NCBI GenBank assembly: GCA_001970955.1
Contig: MPUH01000135.1
Location: 33,670-97,669 of the forward strand
DNA: 64,000 bases
Direction: 5' to 3'
DNA from: Stentor coeruleus
Taxonomy: Eukaryota > Ciliophora > Heterotrichea > Heterotrichida > Stentoridae
The stretch's first letter is position 1. Each line of letters opens with the position of its first letter. This document shows positions 9,993 through 19,653 of this stretch, in pieces. The notes under the pieces were generated by a model that was given only the letters and a program-made list of their open reading frames with translations, made no database searches and was not told where the DNA came from. Made by a program: the position numbers and the translations under genes.

Positions 9993-10514
9993 ATGAGTAA
10001 ACATAAGTGGGATAATCGTTTTCATGTAGCTGACAGCAGAGATAATCATCGAGTCCATGAGTTTTTCAGACAATATTTCGATAAGCCATCTAAACAACGG
10101 CAAGATCGAATTTCAGTACCAGCAAATCCTAGCAAATTTTACCCGAATCTCAGTTCAACACTTGATAAGCATTCCCATCGCATACCAAAACTAAAAAAAC
10201 TAGGTTTAAGAAACAAGAAAACTATTGAGTTAGGCTGGAACCCAACTTTCCATGTTAAAGTTAGTAAAGACAACTCGCATTTTTACAATACTTATAGAGA
10301 GTATTTTGATAACCCTAGAATTTTTGACCATAATGTTTCAGTTGTTAATACAATTCCATCAACTGTTCATGGACCTGTTAGAGCTGAGGATAAGAGGTAT
10401 TTTTCTGCAGATCCAAGAGGCAGCTGGAATTCTGTGTATACACCGATATCAGAGAATAATACTGTCAAATATAAAACTCTGAGGAATTACTTTGATAGTT
10501 TTAGGGAAACTTAA
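9993..10514 (+). CDS. Protein with three W...YFD repeats, 173 aa
   Basis: Family not recognised. The protein has a clear internal repeat of about 27 residues at 6-32, 82-108 and 145-170. Each copy begins with W-[DN], usually has FHV or VYT a few residues later, then S-x-[DE]-N, and closes with R-x-YFD-[KNS]. The linkers are basic (LKKLGLRNKK) or hydrophobic-polar. There is no signal peptide or membrane segment. Short repeats with aromatic anchors are common in ciliary microtubule inner proteins, which would suit a ciliate, but this is only a suggestion. Start ATG at 9993 and TAA stop. Composition is coding throughout, so the gene is very likely real. Confidence 0.75.
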   Translation: MSKHKWDNRFHVADSRDNHRVHEFFRQYFDKPSKQRQDRISVPANPSKFYPNLSSTLDKHSHRIPKLKKLGLRNKKTIELGWNPTFHVKVSKDNSHFYNTYREYFDNPRIFDHNVSVVNTIPSTVHGPVRAEDKRYFSADPRGSWNSVYTPISENNTVKYKTLRNYFDSFRET

Positions 10515-11330
10515 TAGAGATAACTTATTAAGATTGAATAATTTAGTTAGGATTTTTGATAATTTTTTTTGAAAAAATTTAAAGAAGTTTGCTATGAAAA
10601 ATGTTATGAAAGAAAAATATGAGGTTTAAAAATTAGATTTAAGGATTGTTAAGGTATTTATGAAGATAAGGATGATGATATTAGGAATAAGGCTGATAAA
10701 ATTGTTTGTTAAAGGAAGGTTATGTAAACTATTGCAAAATTGAGATGATTTCACAATTTCCAAAATTTTAGCAAATATCACATGTTTTCTTAAACACAAG
10801 GAAACTTTTCTGATTTTATGATAGTAAATAAGTGATTATATTTAAGCATAAATATCAAAGTTATACAATAAAATTACAATATTTGCCAAATTTTCTACAA
10901 AAGATGCAAGTATTCTTTTACTAATTTAATCTAACATTAAGACTATATACAAAATTAAGCATAACTTTAAAATTGCATATTTATGAGAATTAAAATATAA
11001 TAAATATAAAGTAAATAGTCCATTATATCATATAATAATATCCTATTTTTTGTTTTAAGATTAAAGTTATTATATAATATTACAAGAAAAGATATGTTAA
11101 TACTATATACGCAAATTACTTAATACATTATTTTTTATGTATTATTTTTATAATCTGTTATAGTTTTGTTTATGATTTTTACTAGGATGATAATATTAAA
11201 TATAGTTTTGGAATTTATACAATTATGCTGAATAATGCTTTTATTGTATTTTCCAGTATTTCAATTCGGACTTCGAAAGTATTTTTCTTATAAACCAATG
11301 TCCATAAATATATTATCAGTGTTGAGGTAA
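10515..11330. other. Intergenic region
   Basis: T/G-rich behind the repeat protein (to about 10760), then A/T-rich DNA leading to the next plus-strand gene. No gene or structured RNA seen. Confidence 0.5.
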
Positions 11331-12414
11331 ATGTCTCGATCAAAAGTAAACGAATTTCTACAACGAGCACGAGAAGTATCAAAAGAATCTGAGAAAATCG
11401 AAAAGTCTTTATCTCCAATTATCACTAAAAGGACCCATACTCCATCAGTAACATCATATAATTCATCATCTCCACTTTCAAAGCATAGTTTCATTTCTAC
11501 TAATGAAGAATCACCTAAAGAAAGCATGAAAAAAAAAGTTTTAACTGGGCTTTTTACTAAACCCAAGACTAATAAACCAATACTTCAGAAAAAATTCTAC
11601 TCTCAACCACAGCTTAATGATGGTACTTCTAAGTTTGAAGAAATGATTATAAAATTCACAAATACAAAAGCAGAACTTAATAAAGATTTGGAAGTACATG
11701 AAAAGTTTGAGAATAAAGTTTTGGATAACCTTGTTACGAGCTTAAAATTCCACAAGCAAATCCTGAGCAGCGACCCAAAAATCAAAGAAGTCGAAGAAAA
11801 GAACAATAAAAAAGTCCAGCAAATTGTCCAAATATTCCGATCAGAAGCTCTTAAAATGGACTCCAAACTCCAAGCTTTACGTCAAGAAAACACACAACTA
11901 ACAGAAATCCTAAACAGTCCCCAACTTGCTCCCACCAAAAATAATCGAACAAAATCCTTAAAACAAATCCTCACAATACTCTCATCTAGTTCATCATCAA
12001 ATTCCTCATTCTCATCAATTCTCTCTAATCTCTNTTCCAAAAAAAAAATCAAAATCCTTAAAACAAATCCTCACAATACTCTCATCTAGTTCATCATCAA
12101 ATTCCTCATTCTCATCAATTCTCTCTAATCTCTGTAGCACATATAAAAAAATATCCAAACCCTCTCAAATCGAAAGCACAATAACCAACTGGTTCGACTG
12201 TTTGCGTCTAAGTGAAAAAGATCTAACACCCTTCCTCTCTACCTTAAGCAAAAAAGTTGTAGAAGAGCAGCAAAAGCGTCTACGTTCTGAAGAAGAAGCG
12301 GGAAAAATGATGGACTATGAAGAAAAAATCATCCAAGACCTCGAAGATAAAATCCGTCAAGCGACCCTTCTCCAAAGTTCCCTTCTAAAAAGCCCAAAAT
12401 TTTCATCCTCATAA
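11331..12414 (+). CDS. Basic coiled-coil protein interrupted by an assembly seam, about 327 aa
   Basis: Family not recognised. The N-terminal 90 residues are S/K/P-rich; from about residue 100 to 205 there is a helical, heptad-like region (EVHEKFENKVLDNL, KLQALRQENTQL), then a serine-rich stretch (SSSSSSNSSFSS) and a second charged helix to the end (VVEEQQKRLRSEEE). The frame appears to end at 12089, but an N at 12034 sits between two copies of the same 84 bases (11950-12033 and 12050-12133). If positions 12034-12133 are removed, the frame runs on without a break to TAA at 12414, giving 327 residues. I therefore treat 11331-12414 as one gene broken by assembly. The start ATG is at 11331. Coiled-coil content suggests a structural or scaffold role, no more. 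Confidence 0.75.
11950..12133. repeat. Assembly-seam duplication around N at 12034
   Basis: Bases 11950-12033 are repeated at 12050-12133, with a single N at 12034 between them. The copies have the same sequence, as expected when two overlapping contig ends were joined instead of merged. Removing the extra 100 bases restores the reading frame. Confidence 0.85.
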
Positions 12415-12466
12415 CCAAAACTTTAATTTTAATTGAATTTCCTAATTCCTCCTAATATATAAATAT

Positions 12467-13519
12467 ATGTCGACCCATCACGATCCAATAAGCCTACTCA
12501 AAGATTACATGAGTAACTCCAAAAAAATCGATTCCGTTGGTGGAAAGCTTTATTTTAACAACCTAGAAATTCCATTAACTCATCTCACAGCTTGGAAACC
12601 TAAACAATCAGGTAAGCAATACTCAATTGGCAGCTTATGGTTTTTTTTACAAAACTCAGGACTTAATAAAGGAGATTATGCAAGAGCTGCAAGTAAAGCA
12701 GGTGCAGGTGTAGAAATGGTCAGTATACCAGATCGTTCAGAAGTTCTCGCATATTTCCAAGGAGGTAAAGACACAACTGATTGTATAGATGAAGAATTAC
12801 GAGCTTCAACATTAATAGAAAAAGTAGCTGAAGAAACAAAAAATGCTTCAAGAGAAGCTTTAGAAAGACCTTTATGTACTAAAGAAAGCTTACTTCAAAC
12901 TCCAAGTTGTAGTTATAAATATTTATTGACTTATTGTAAAGACAATTTAAAACATAATAAAAGACAGAGAGAAGTAAGTGCGACAAGTTTATTAGAAGAG
13001 ATATTAAGTGGACCTGATAATCATCCTGAACATCAACCAAGACCGATTATTATTGTCCCATCAACAAGTATACCTGGGGGGATATGTTATGCTAATGCAC
13101 TTGAGTTTTTGGAAAAAGGGAATTATGTTGATCCAAATAGTGTTACGGGGATTATGCCTAGTGGACCTTTATGTTTTAATAAGAAAATTAAAGGAAGGAT
13201 GATAACTTTTGAAGTTTATGATCAGACACTTGGGTTTAGTAAAGGGCATTGGAGAAGGGCTGTAGCTGTTTTTGTTCAAGGACCAAGGTATCAGTTTAAG
13301 GATTGGCCTTTGGCTAATGATTTAATTACGTTGTTTTTAACGATGAGAGGGTTTTATTTGAATTATCAAGACTCCCCGATTGAAGAAAATGTTAAGAAAC
13401 TGTATGTGAAAATACTCCAGATTAGTAGGAATAAGAGGCATTTGGACAAAACGATACAACATGAGTTTTGGAGTGATTTGGAGAAGTTTATATTTTCACC
13501 TAGGTATAAGTCTAAGTAG
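12467..13519 (+). CDS. CDC73: CDC73 / parafibromin, PAF1 complex subunit, 350 aa
   Basis: CDC73 is a subunit of the PAF1 complex, which travels with RNA polymerase II and supports elongation and histone modification in the nucleus. The C-terminal Ras-like domain is clear: RPIIIVPSTS near residue 192, then AVAVFVQGPRYQFKDWP (264-280), and NKRHLDKTIQHEFW near 323-336, all matching family landmarks. The N-terminus (DPISLLKDY, followed by a short beta segment and W43) corresponds to the family's N-terminal domain. At 350 residues it is short but near yeast Cdc73 (about 390); the linker between the domains is reduced. ATG at 12467, TAG stop. It starts 52 bases after the preceding gene, on the same strand. 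Confidence 0.94.
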   Translation: MSTHHDPISLLKDYMSNSKKIDSVGGKLYFNNLEIPLTHLTAWKPKQSGKQYSIGSLWFFLQNSGLNKGDYARAASKAGAGVEMVSIPDRSEVLAYFQGGKDTTDCIDEELRASTLIEKVAEETKNASREALERPLCTKESLLQTPSCSYKYLLTYCKDNLKHNKRQREVSATSLLEEILSGPDNHPEHQPRPIIIVPSTSIPGGICYANALEFLEKGNYVDPNSVTGIMPSGPLCFNKKIKGRMITFEVYDQTLGFSKGHWRRAVAVFVQGPRYQFKDWPLANDLITLFLTMRGFYLNYQDSPIEENVKKLYVKILQISRNKRHLDKTIQHEFWSDLEKFIFSPRYKSK

Positions 13520-13863
13520 ATAGTGTTATTGATGGTTGAAGAGAGGATTATCTGAGTTTTAAGGTTGATTTTTAATAGGAGAAAGATGAGGATATATTAT
13601 AAGGAGTAGTACTAAAAGAATTGGATTTTTTATAAGAAATATAACTTTTAGCTTAGATTTTATAGGCACTTCATGCTGATGTTTTATTATTACAGACTTA
13701 ATTATCACAAAAAAGCTAATTTTATAATTCTAAAAATAAAAATTCCAAAACCTACTAAAAACTCATATTTGCATATAAAAATCTCCCATAACATATCATA
13801 TTTAACACCCCCACAACTTTTATTTGTATAATAAACGTAAATAATAAACTCCTAATCTATATT
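13520..13863. other. Convergent intergenic region
   Basis: T/G-rich to about 13660 behind CDC73, then A/C-rich before the 3-prime end of the minus-strand transporter. Nothing else seen. Confidence 0.55.
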
Positions 13864-15702
13864 CTAACTTTTACTTTGTTCTCCATAATACTTTAAAGCA
13901 CATATTGTAAGTACAATACATCCAAGGACTATCAATAAAAGACTTCCCGCGTTTTCCCATATCTCTCCATTAATCCCTAAGCTTTTTAACGGAGGAATCA
14001 TAACATCACTCCCAAGGTCTAAATCAGTAAATTCATTAATCGCTAAAGCAACAAAGCCAAAATAATAAGCCGAAACATACTTGATCCAATAAAAAGAAGA
14101 CGAAAACGAATTTCCATTACTGAAAAAACCTCCAAACATCATCAAAGGTGCAGCAATTGTCGGTCCCCATATTGTTGACGCTAAAACATCTTTAGAAAAA
14201 GCTCCTGCTAAATTCCCATATGCAGCTCCGCATAAATGGATTAAAAGCATTATCCCAAAAAATATAAAAAACTTATCAGCAGATTCTAAATTCAAGTCTA
14301 ATGCGAAATAAAAAACAACACTATAAAGCAAAGTGCAGATTATTTGTAATGGAAGTTCAGTGATCATTTTTGCTAATATATAAGGAGTTACTCCATATAA
14401 AGCTTCTTTATAATCTTTAAGAAAAATCGGTCTTTCTATCGGAAAAGACATCGAATTAGTTTGTGAAGATGTCATTACAAAGTGTATAACAGAATTAAAA
14501 AGTACCCCTTGACGATTTTGAACTCCTTTCATGTTGTAGCCTAAATCATGAAATATTAAATCTAGTATAATAGCCATAGTAAGCAACTGCATAAATTTTA
14601 ACATAACCATCATAGGGTTACGCATTGTATTTTTCCAAGCTCTCTGTAAAAGTACACTTATCTCAATAAAAAACCCAGCTCTAAAAGAATTACTTTCAGA
14701 ATCGATTTCAAGTAATTCATTCTTATTAATTTCTTCAAAAACAATTTCTTCATTTTTTTTATATGTGTCAGTAAACATCTCAAGTCTTTGGCTTTCATCA
14801 TCAGTCATGGAGGTTCTATTTCTAATAAACAAAACTCTCATATAATAATCAGGTGGATTCATCATATCGGGACAATTATATCCAATATCATTAAAATATT
14901 CTAAAGACTTTGATGCACATCCTTGATATACAAAATTCCCTTCAACCATAAGAATAAGTCTGTCAAACATAGCAAAAATATTCGAACTTGGTTGATGGAT
15001 TGTTACGACAATAGTCTTATCATTCTGAGCCTGTTGTTTCATCAATTTAATAACCAATTCAGCTGTAAAACTATCAAGTCCTGATGTTGGTTCATCTAAT
15101 ATAAGTATTTGTGGCTCACTTATAAGCTCTAATCCAATACAAACTCTTTTCTTTTCACCTCCAGATAAGCCTTTTATCAATTCATTCCCAATTAGTTTAT
15201 CAGCAATTTTAGTCAATTTAAGATCTTCTATTACTTGATTTACTCTTTCTGTTATAAAATCATGATTTCCTTTTATCTTAAGCCTTGCAGCATATGTTAA
15301 TGCTTCTCTTGGGGTTAATGTTGGAAGGACTATATCTTGTTGCATAACATATCTTGAATATATTGAATAATCGACTTTTTTTATATCTGTACCATTTATG
15401 CTTACGGTTCCTGATATTTTGATATTCCTCTGAGGGATTATTTGATTAGAAAGGATACTGACTAAAGATGTTTTTCCTGAACCTGAAGAACCCATTATCG
15501 CTAGAATCTGTCCAGGATTTGCGAAACCTGAGACTCCTTTGAGGATTTTTGTACGATGCTTTTTTTGCTTTACAGAGTAGGCTAGATCAGACCATTCTAG
15601 GAGGATACGATTACAGCTTTTTCGAGATGTTGAGGATGGGGTGTTGCAGATAAAACCTGTGTTTTCACTAGAAGCTGATTTTTTGTGCGTATTGGTCGAC
15701 AT
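13864..15702 (-). CDS. ABCG-type half-transporter, 612 aa
   Basis: An ATP-binding cassette half-transporter of the G (White/ABCG) subfamily, with the ATPase domain before the membrane domain. Walker A GSSGSGKTS is at 71-79, the signature LSGGEKKRV at 179-187, Walker B ILILDEPTSGLDS at 199-211, and the switch histidine at 236 in TIHQPSS. After a linker (about 280-340) there are about six membrane segments from residue 355 on, typical of ABC2-type permeases. Such proteins dimerise in plasma or organelle membranes and export lipids, sterols or drugs; the substrate cannot be inferred. Length is normal (600-650). ATG at 15702. A decayed second copy lies immediately upstream in the same orientation (15885-17165). 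Confidence 0.95.
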   Translation of the reverse strand: MSTNTHKKSASSENTGFICNTPSSTSRKSCNRILLEWSDLAYSVKQKKHRTKILKGVSGFANPGQILAIMGSSGSGKTSLVSILSNQIIPQRNIKISGTVSINGTDIKKVDYSIYSRYVMQQDIVLPTLTPREALTYAARLKIKGNHDFITERVNQVIEDLKLTKIADKLIGNELIKGLSGGEKKRVCIGLELISEPQILILDEPTSGLDSFTAELVIKLMKQQAQNDKTIVVTIHQPSSNIFAMFDRLILMVEGNFVYQGCASKSLEYFNDIGYNCPDMMNPPDYYMRVLFIRNRTSMTDDESQRLEMFTDTYKKNEEIVFEEINKNELLEIDSESNSFRAGFFIEISVLLQRAWKNTMRNPMMVMLKFMQLLTMAIILDLIFHDLGYNMKGVQNRQGVLFNSVIHFVMTSSQTNSMSFPIERPIFLKDYKEALYGVTPYILAKMITELPLQIICTLLYSVVFYFALDLNLESADKFFIFFGIMLLIHLCGAAYGNLAGAFSKDVLASTIWGPTIAAPLMMFGGFFSNGNSFSSSFYWIKYVSAYYFGFVALAINEFTDLDLGSDVMIPPLKSLGINGEIWENAGSLLLIVLGCIVLTICALKYYGEQSKS

Positions 15703-17780
15703 TTGTATTATTGGCTATAAAATTAAAAGAGATGTCATTAAAATGTAAAAAAATTATCCTGGGTTGATGTATTTTTGTTTTAGAAGGGAAGTGGTTGTGA
15801 GTAGGTGGTTATTTGGTGGTAGAATAATTATATATATGTGATTAACAAAAAAAAGCTTCTAACTAAATTTACTCTCTAATTTCTTATTTTCTGTCCATAA
15901 AACTTTGAATCAACAAATACAAAAACAAAACATCCAAAGTTATAATTCAAAATTTATCATTTTCCCATATATTCTACCCATCTAAAGACAATTATCAGCA
16001 TCAATTCTCAACATCTAGTTATTAAATTCATGCACCCAAGGTAGAATATTCTATTATAATAGGCTGAAGCACATTTAGCCTAATAGAAACAACAAAAAAG
16101 AAATTTTTATTACTTAAAAAAGTTCTAAAGTTTATCAATGAGACAGAAATTATTAACTCCCAAAAAATATAACTAGTAGCTAATGTACTATAGCTTTTCA
16201 CATAGATTTAATAAAGTATAATGCTAAAAATATAATAATGTCCTAAGGACTTTAGATTTAAGTCAACAACAAAAAAATTCTGATTAGATAAAAGAAGAAT
16301 TATGGTTTTTTTAGAAGGGAAGATCATTAGGAGTTTTGCTAATAGATAAAGTGCTACCTAATATAAAAATTCATTTAAGTCTTTGAGAAAAATTAGTTTT
16401 TCTATTAGGATGTGCTTTGTTTGTGATGGATTGAGATGTGTTAGGATGTAATAGACTGCATAAAATAAAATGAATAGTTTATAATTTCGAATTTCTATTT
16501 GTTGAAGCCCTAAAATGATTTTTTTTTATCTTATATAATTTGGGCTTATTGTGTAATTTAGGTTTATAATATGTATTTTGAATAAAGTCAAGGTTTATTA
16601 TTATAATATAGTTTAGTAAAATATAATTTTTTATTTGATACCCTTTTCTAATTTATCATTTCATCAACAACCGATTTAGCTGTAAAAACTATCAAATCTA
16701 AATTCCTGTTAATCTAACTTTTGACTCACTTTATCAGATCTTACTCAAATCCAACTTTGTTCTTTCAATTCTAGACTATCTTTTATCAATTCATTTCTAA
16801 TAAGCTATTAGCAACCTTTATCTATTTAATCTTCTGATACTTGATTTAAATTGTATAATAAATTGAAAATCACTTTTTATTCTAAGCCCCACAGCATAAA
16901 TCAACGCTTCTCTTGAGTCTTTATTGAAATTTCATACCCTGCATCATTCATGTTTACAATTCCTGATTTTTAAGTATTTCTCTGTAGGTAGGTTTAATTA
17001 GAAAATATACTCAAAAATGATATTTTTACCTAAACCAAACTAGCCTTTTATTGCAAGAATCTGCTTAAAAACTTGCAAAACTAGTGATTCTCTAAAATTT
17101 TCAAAAAATCATTTTCTTCTTTATACAAATCAAAAAATTCTAGGAGAGTTGAACTATTAATATTTCTTGTATATGTTGATAGATTTTCAAATATATCAAT
17201 ACTTTAATTAGGAGTTAGCTTTACTTGCCTGCTTCAAGATATTTTATATTTATTAAAATTTATCAAAAAGATATAACTTTTATTAGAATGGGCTTAAATA
17301 TATATAAAGATTATACACAGAAAATATTAAATATAAAACATTTAGTTATGAAAAAAGACAACTCAATAGGGAAAAAGTTAAAAACTGATTTTTGATAGTT
17401 TAAAGAGTAATTTAGATTTCAATATAGCTTTATATAATTAATAACCAAATAATATCAAGTATTTTTCAAACAAATAAATCTTTTTTTTAACTTCATTAGA
17501 AATTATTTTTTTTAGTAAAAATATGCAGCATATAATTTGAATATAATGATCTCACATGATTAGATACTCATATTTTCATTCTCTAGAAATAAAGTTCTTA
17601 TAAAAAAAATATTATTTTTAGTAAAGGCGAAAAAATTATCTTAAAGGATGTCCCGTATAAAAATGCTAAATCTTAAAAAACCAAAATATTTCAAATAAAA
17701 TTACATAATCATCTTGCTTATTACTAAAATTTCTTTAAAAAACGCGCTTTAATAAAAAAATGCTTAATATATAAATATAG
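15703..17780. other. 2.1-kb gene-free region holding a decayed ABCG copy
   Basis: Apart from the pseudogene listed below, no intact gene is seen. From 17170 to 17780 the DNA is A/T-rich, leading to the promoter of the 7TM gene. Confidence 0.6.
15885..17165 (-). pseudogene. Decayed ABCG transporter copy
   Basis: The plus-strand sequence here follows that of the intact ABCG gene in order. 15889-15950 resembles the 3-prime end of the gene (near 13868-13930). 16318-16420 resembles the membrane domain (near 14370-14470). 16660-17100 resembles the ATPase domain (near 15040-15540); for example a stretch near 16775-16800 corresponds to 15175-15200. Many substitutions, indels and in-frame stops are present and the central linker is missing, so no function can remain. 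It is in tandem with and in the same orientation as the working gene, pointing to an old tandem duplication. Confidence 0.85.
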
Positions 17781-18650
17781 ATGGATCAAAATTCTAAAGA
17801 GCAAGAAATCTTAACCTTGACTCTAACTATTGCAAATATATTCAGTTCACTTGGAAGTATTTTTATAATCGTGGCTTATGTGACAATGAAAAAAAGTTTA
17901 TTCTCTTTACGTCTTGTAGTATATATGACAATAGCTGACCTATTACACTCAATCAGCCTTATAATCCCCCCAACATCCAACACTTTATGTCTTATTCAAG
18001 GGATTTTATTACAATTTACTTCCGCGAGCAGTGTTTTGTGGAGTGCAATCATGGCTTTTTCAATATTTAATGCGTCAATTAGAAATGATAATAACGTTGA
18101 AGGAAAAGAAAATATTTTCCTCGTTGTTGGATATATTTTCCCTTTAATACTCACAATATTACCTGTTATAACTGATAGTTATGGATACTCTCAAGGTTGG
18201 TGTTGGATAAAACCAGCAGATCATGGAGTAATATGGAGACTAGTTTGTTTTTATGCCGTGCTATTCTTTGTAATTATTTTTAATCTGAGTGTTTATGGGT
18301 TTGTGTATGGGAAAATTAGACAAGAAATTTTGAATATTCCAGATGAAGAAGCTCAAAAGGTTAATAGGGATTTGCTTACAAGACTAAAATTTTACCCAAT
18401 AATACTGATTTTTTGTTATACTACTGTGACTATTATGAGAATGTGTGAAATGTTTAACTCAAACATCAACATTTTTTGGTTCACTTTGGCTTCAGGTCTC
18501 TCAGTCTCACTTCTTGGCCTTTTAAACTCCATAGCATATGGACTTTCAAAAGATGTTAGGGAACATCTGAAGTTTTTATTATGCAAAAAAAAAACCAGAC
18601 ACTCTAGTCCTTTTGATCCAAACCCTACAACAGGAAGTATTAACTCATAA
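17781..18650 (+). CDS. Seven-helix receptor, cAMP-receptor-like GPCR, 289 aa
   Basis: Seven hydrophobic segments can be placed at about residues 13-34, 45-63, 68-96, 112-130, 150-172, 201-219 and 231-252, with a cytoplasmic tail carrying basic residues and serines (KKKTRHSSPF). The loop with SQGWCWI before the fifth helix and the cysteine after helix 2 are landmarks of the cyclic-AMP-receptor-like family known from Dictyostelium. Helix 7 ends LLNSIAYGLSKDVREHLKF, as in that group. It probably signals from the plasma membrane; the ligand is unknown and need not be cAMP. There is no signal peptide, as is usual here. ATG at 17781, TAA stop, single open exon. Confidence 0.85.
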   Translation: MDQNSKEQEILTLTLTIANIFSSLGSIFIIVAYVTMKKSLFSLRLVVYMTIADLLHSISLIIPPTSNTLCLIQGILLQFTSASSVLWSAIMAFSIFNASIRNDNNVEGKENIFLVVGYIFPLILTILPVITDSYGYSQGWCWIKPADHGVIWRLVCFYAVLFFVIIFNLSVYGFVYGKIRQEILNIPDEEAQKVNRDLLTRLKFYPIILIFCYTTVTIMRMCEMFNSNINIFWFTLASGLSVSLLGLLNSIAYGLSKDVREHLKFLLCKKKTRHSSPFDPNPTTGSINS

Positions 18651-19653
18651 TTATTTCAGCCCTAATGGCAAAATTTTGATTATTTATAAGTTTAAAAGAA
18701 AGGATTTTAGAGAAAATTTCGTTTATTTTTAGCATTTGGGGAATAAAAATTCACTGTGTTTATTGTTAGAATATGAATTTTCTTATGGAATTCTTTAATG
18801 TTTATACCTTCTTGGATTTATATGAAATTATTTATCACCTTATCTAGTTTATTGTATTTCTAGATTTTATCTTGTTTTCTAATGAGCCTATAATTCATAA
18901 ATCGTCCTGATTACTTGAATAAGTTATCCAAAAACATTTTTCTTTTTTAAATTTTTTTAGCTATTTTTGTTTTTACTTTAAAGATACTTTTGCTTGTAAA
19001 CTCTTTAATTATTCATAGAAAGAATCCCTTAGCAACTAAATCATAATCTTAATATTTACATCAATTGATTGTAATCCTAACATCATATAAAGTATGACGA
19101 TATCTTATCACCCCTCAAAATTCTCACATAACTCTTACACATCACTCAAAATTTTATAAGTAATATTTATCTAAATATCCTTATTAAAAAAACTATACTA
19201 TTCTTGTGTCTATTATAGCTGAAGAGAAAAAAAAAATTGTATCTGGTAAGACTAAAACTTCAATACAAAATTATTTAAAAGCTAACATTTGGAGATATTT
19301 AGGAATGAGAATAGTTTTACGTGTAGAACACAAAAAATATCATCAGGGGTAAGGTCGTATAGTGTTGGACCTTTAACTATTTAATTTTCGAATATGAGAT
19401 GTTTTAATTTAGATGTGTGAATAGGATGTGGTTTTGAATATTGTGGGCTTTGATGGAAGATTTGGTGTTTAGGAAGGTTTTGATATGGATTTAAGGATTT
19501 AGTTATAGAGGATATATTATTACCACACTTTCTGAATCTAACCTAAAATACTTCAATCACCAATTAAAAAAAATCCTCATAAATTCTTATAATCTATCTT
19601 CAACCCTTTCATATTTCCCTAGCACCTAACACATACAATTATCCATAAAATTA
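18651..19653. other. Intergenic region, 1 kb, with one open remnant
   Basis: The strand bias changes twice: T/G-rich to about 18800, A/C-rich near 19000-19200, T/G-rich 19360-19500 and A/C-rich to 19653. The inner A/C-then-T/G pair frames an open stretch (19188-19352), as if a small gene once lay there. Confidence 0.5.
19188..19352 (+). pseudogene. Possible small gene or remnant
   Basis: Fifty-four open codons end at TAA (19350-19352) and read like real protein (KTKTSIQNYLKANIWRYLG). No ATG precedes most of it, so either the start is in an unseen exon or the gene is decayed. Its flanks have the base bias seen around true genes. Not recognised. Confidence 0.3.
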
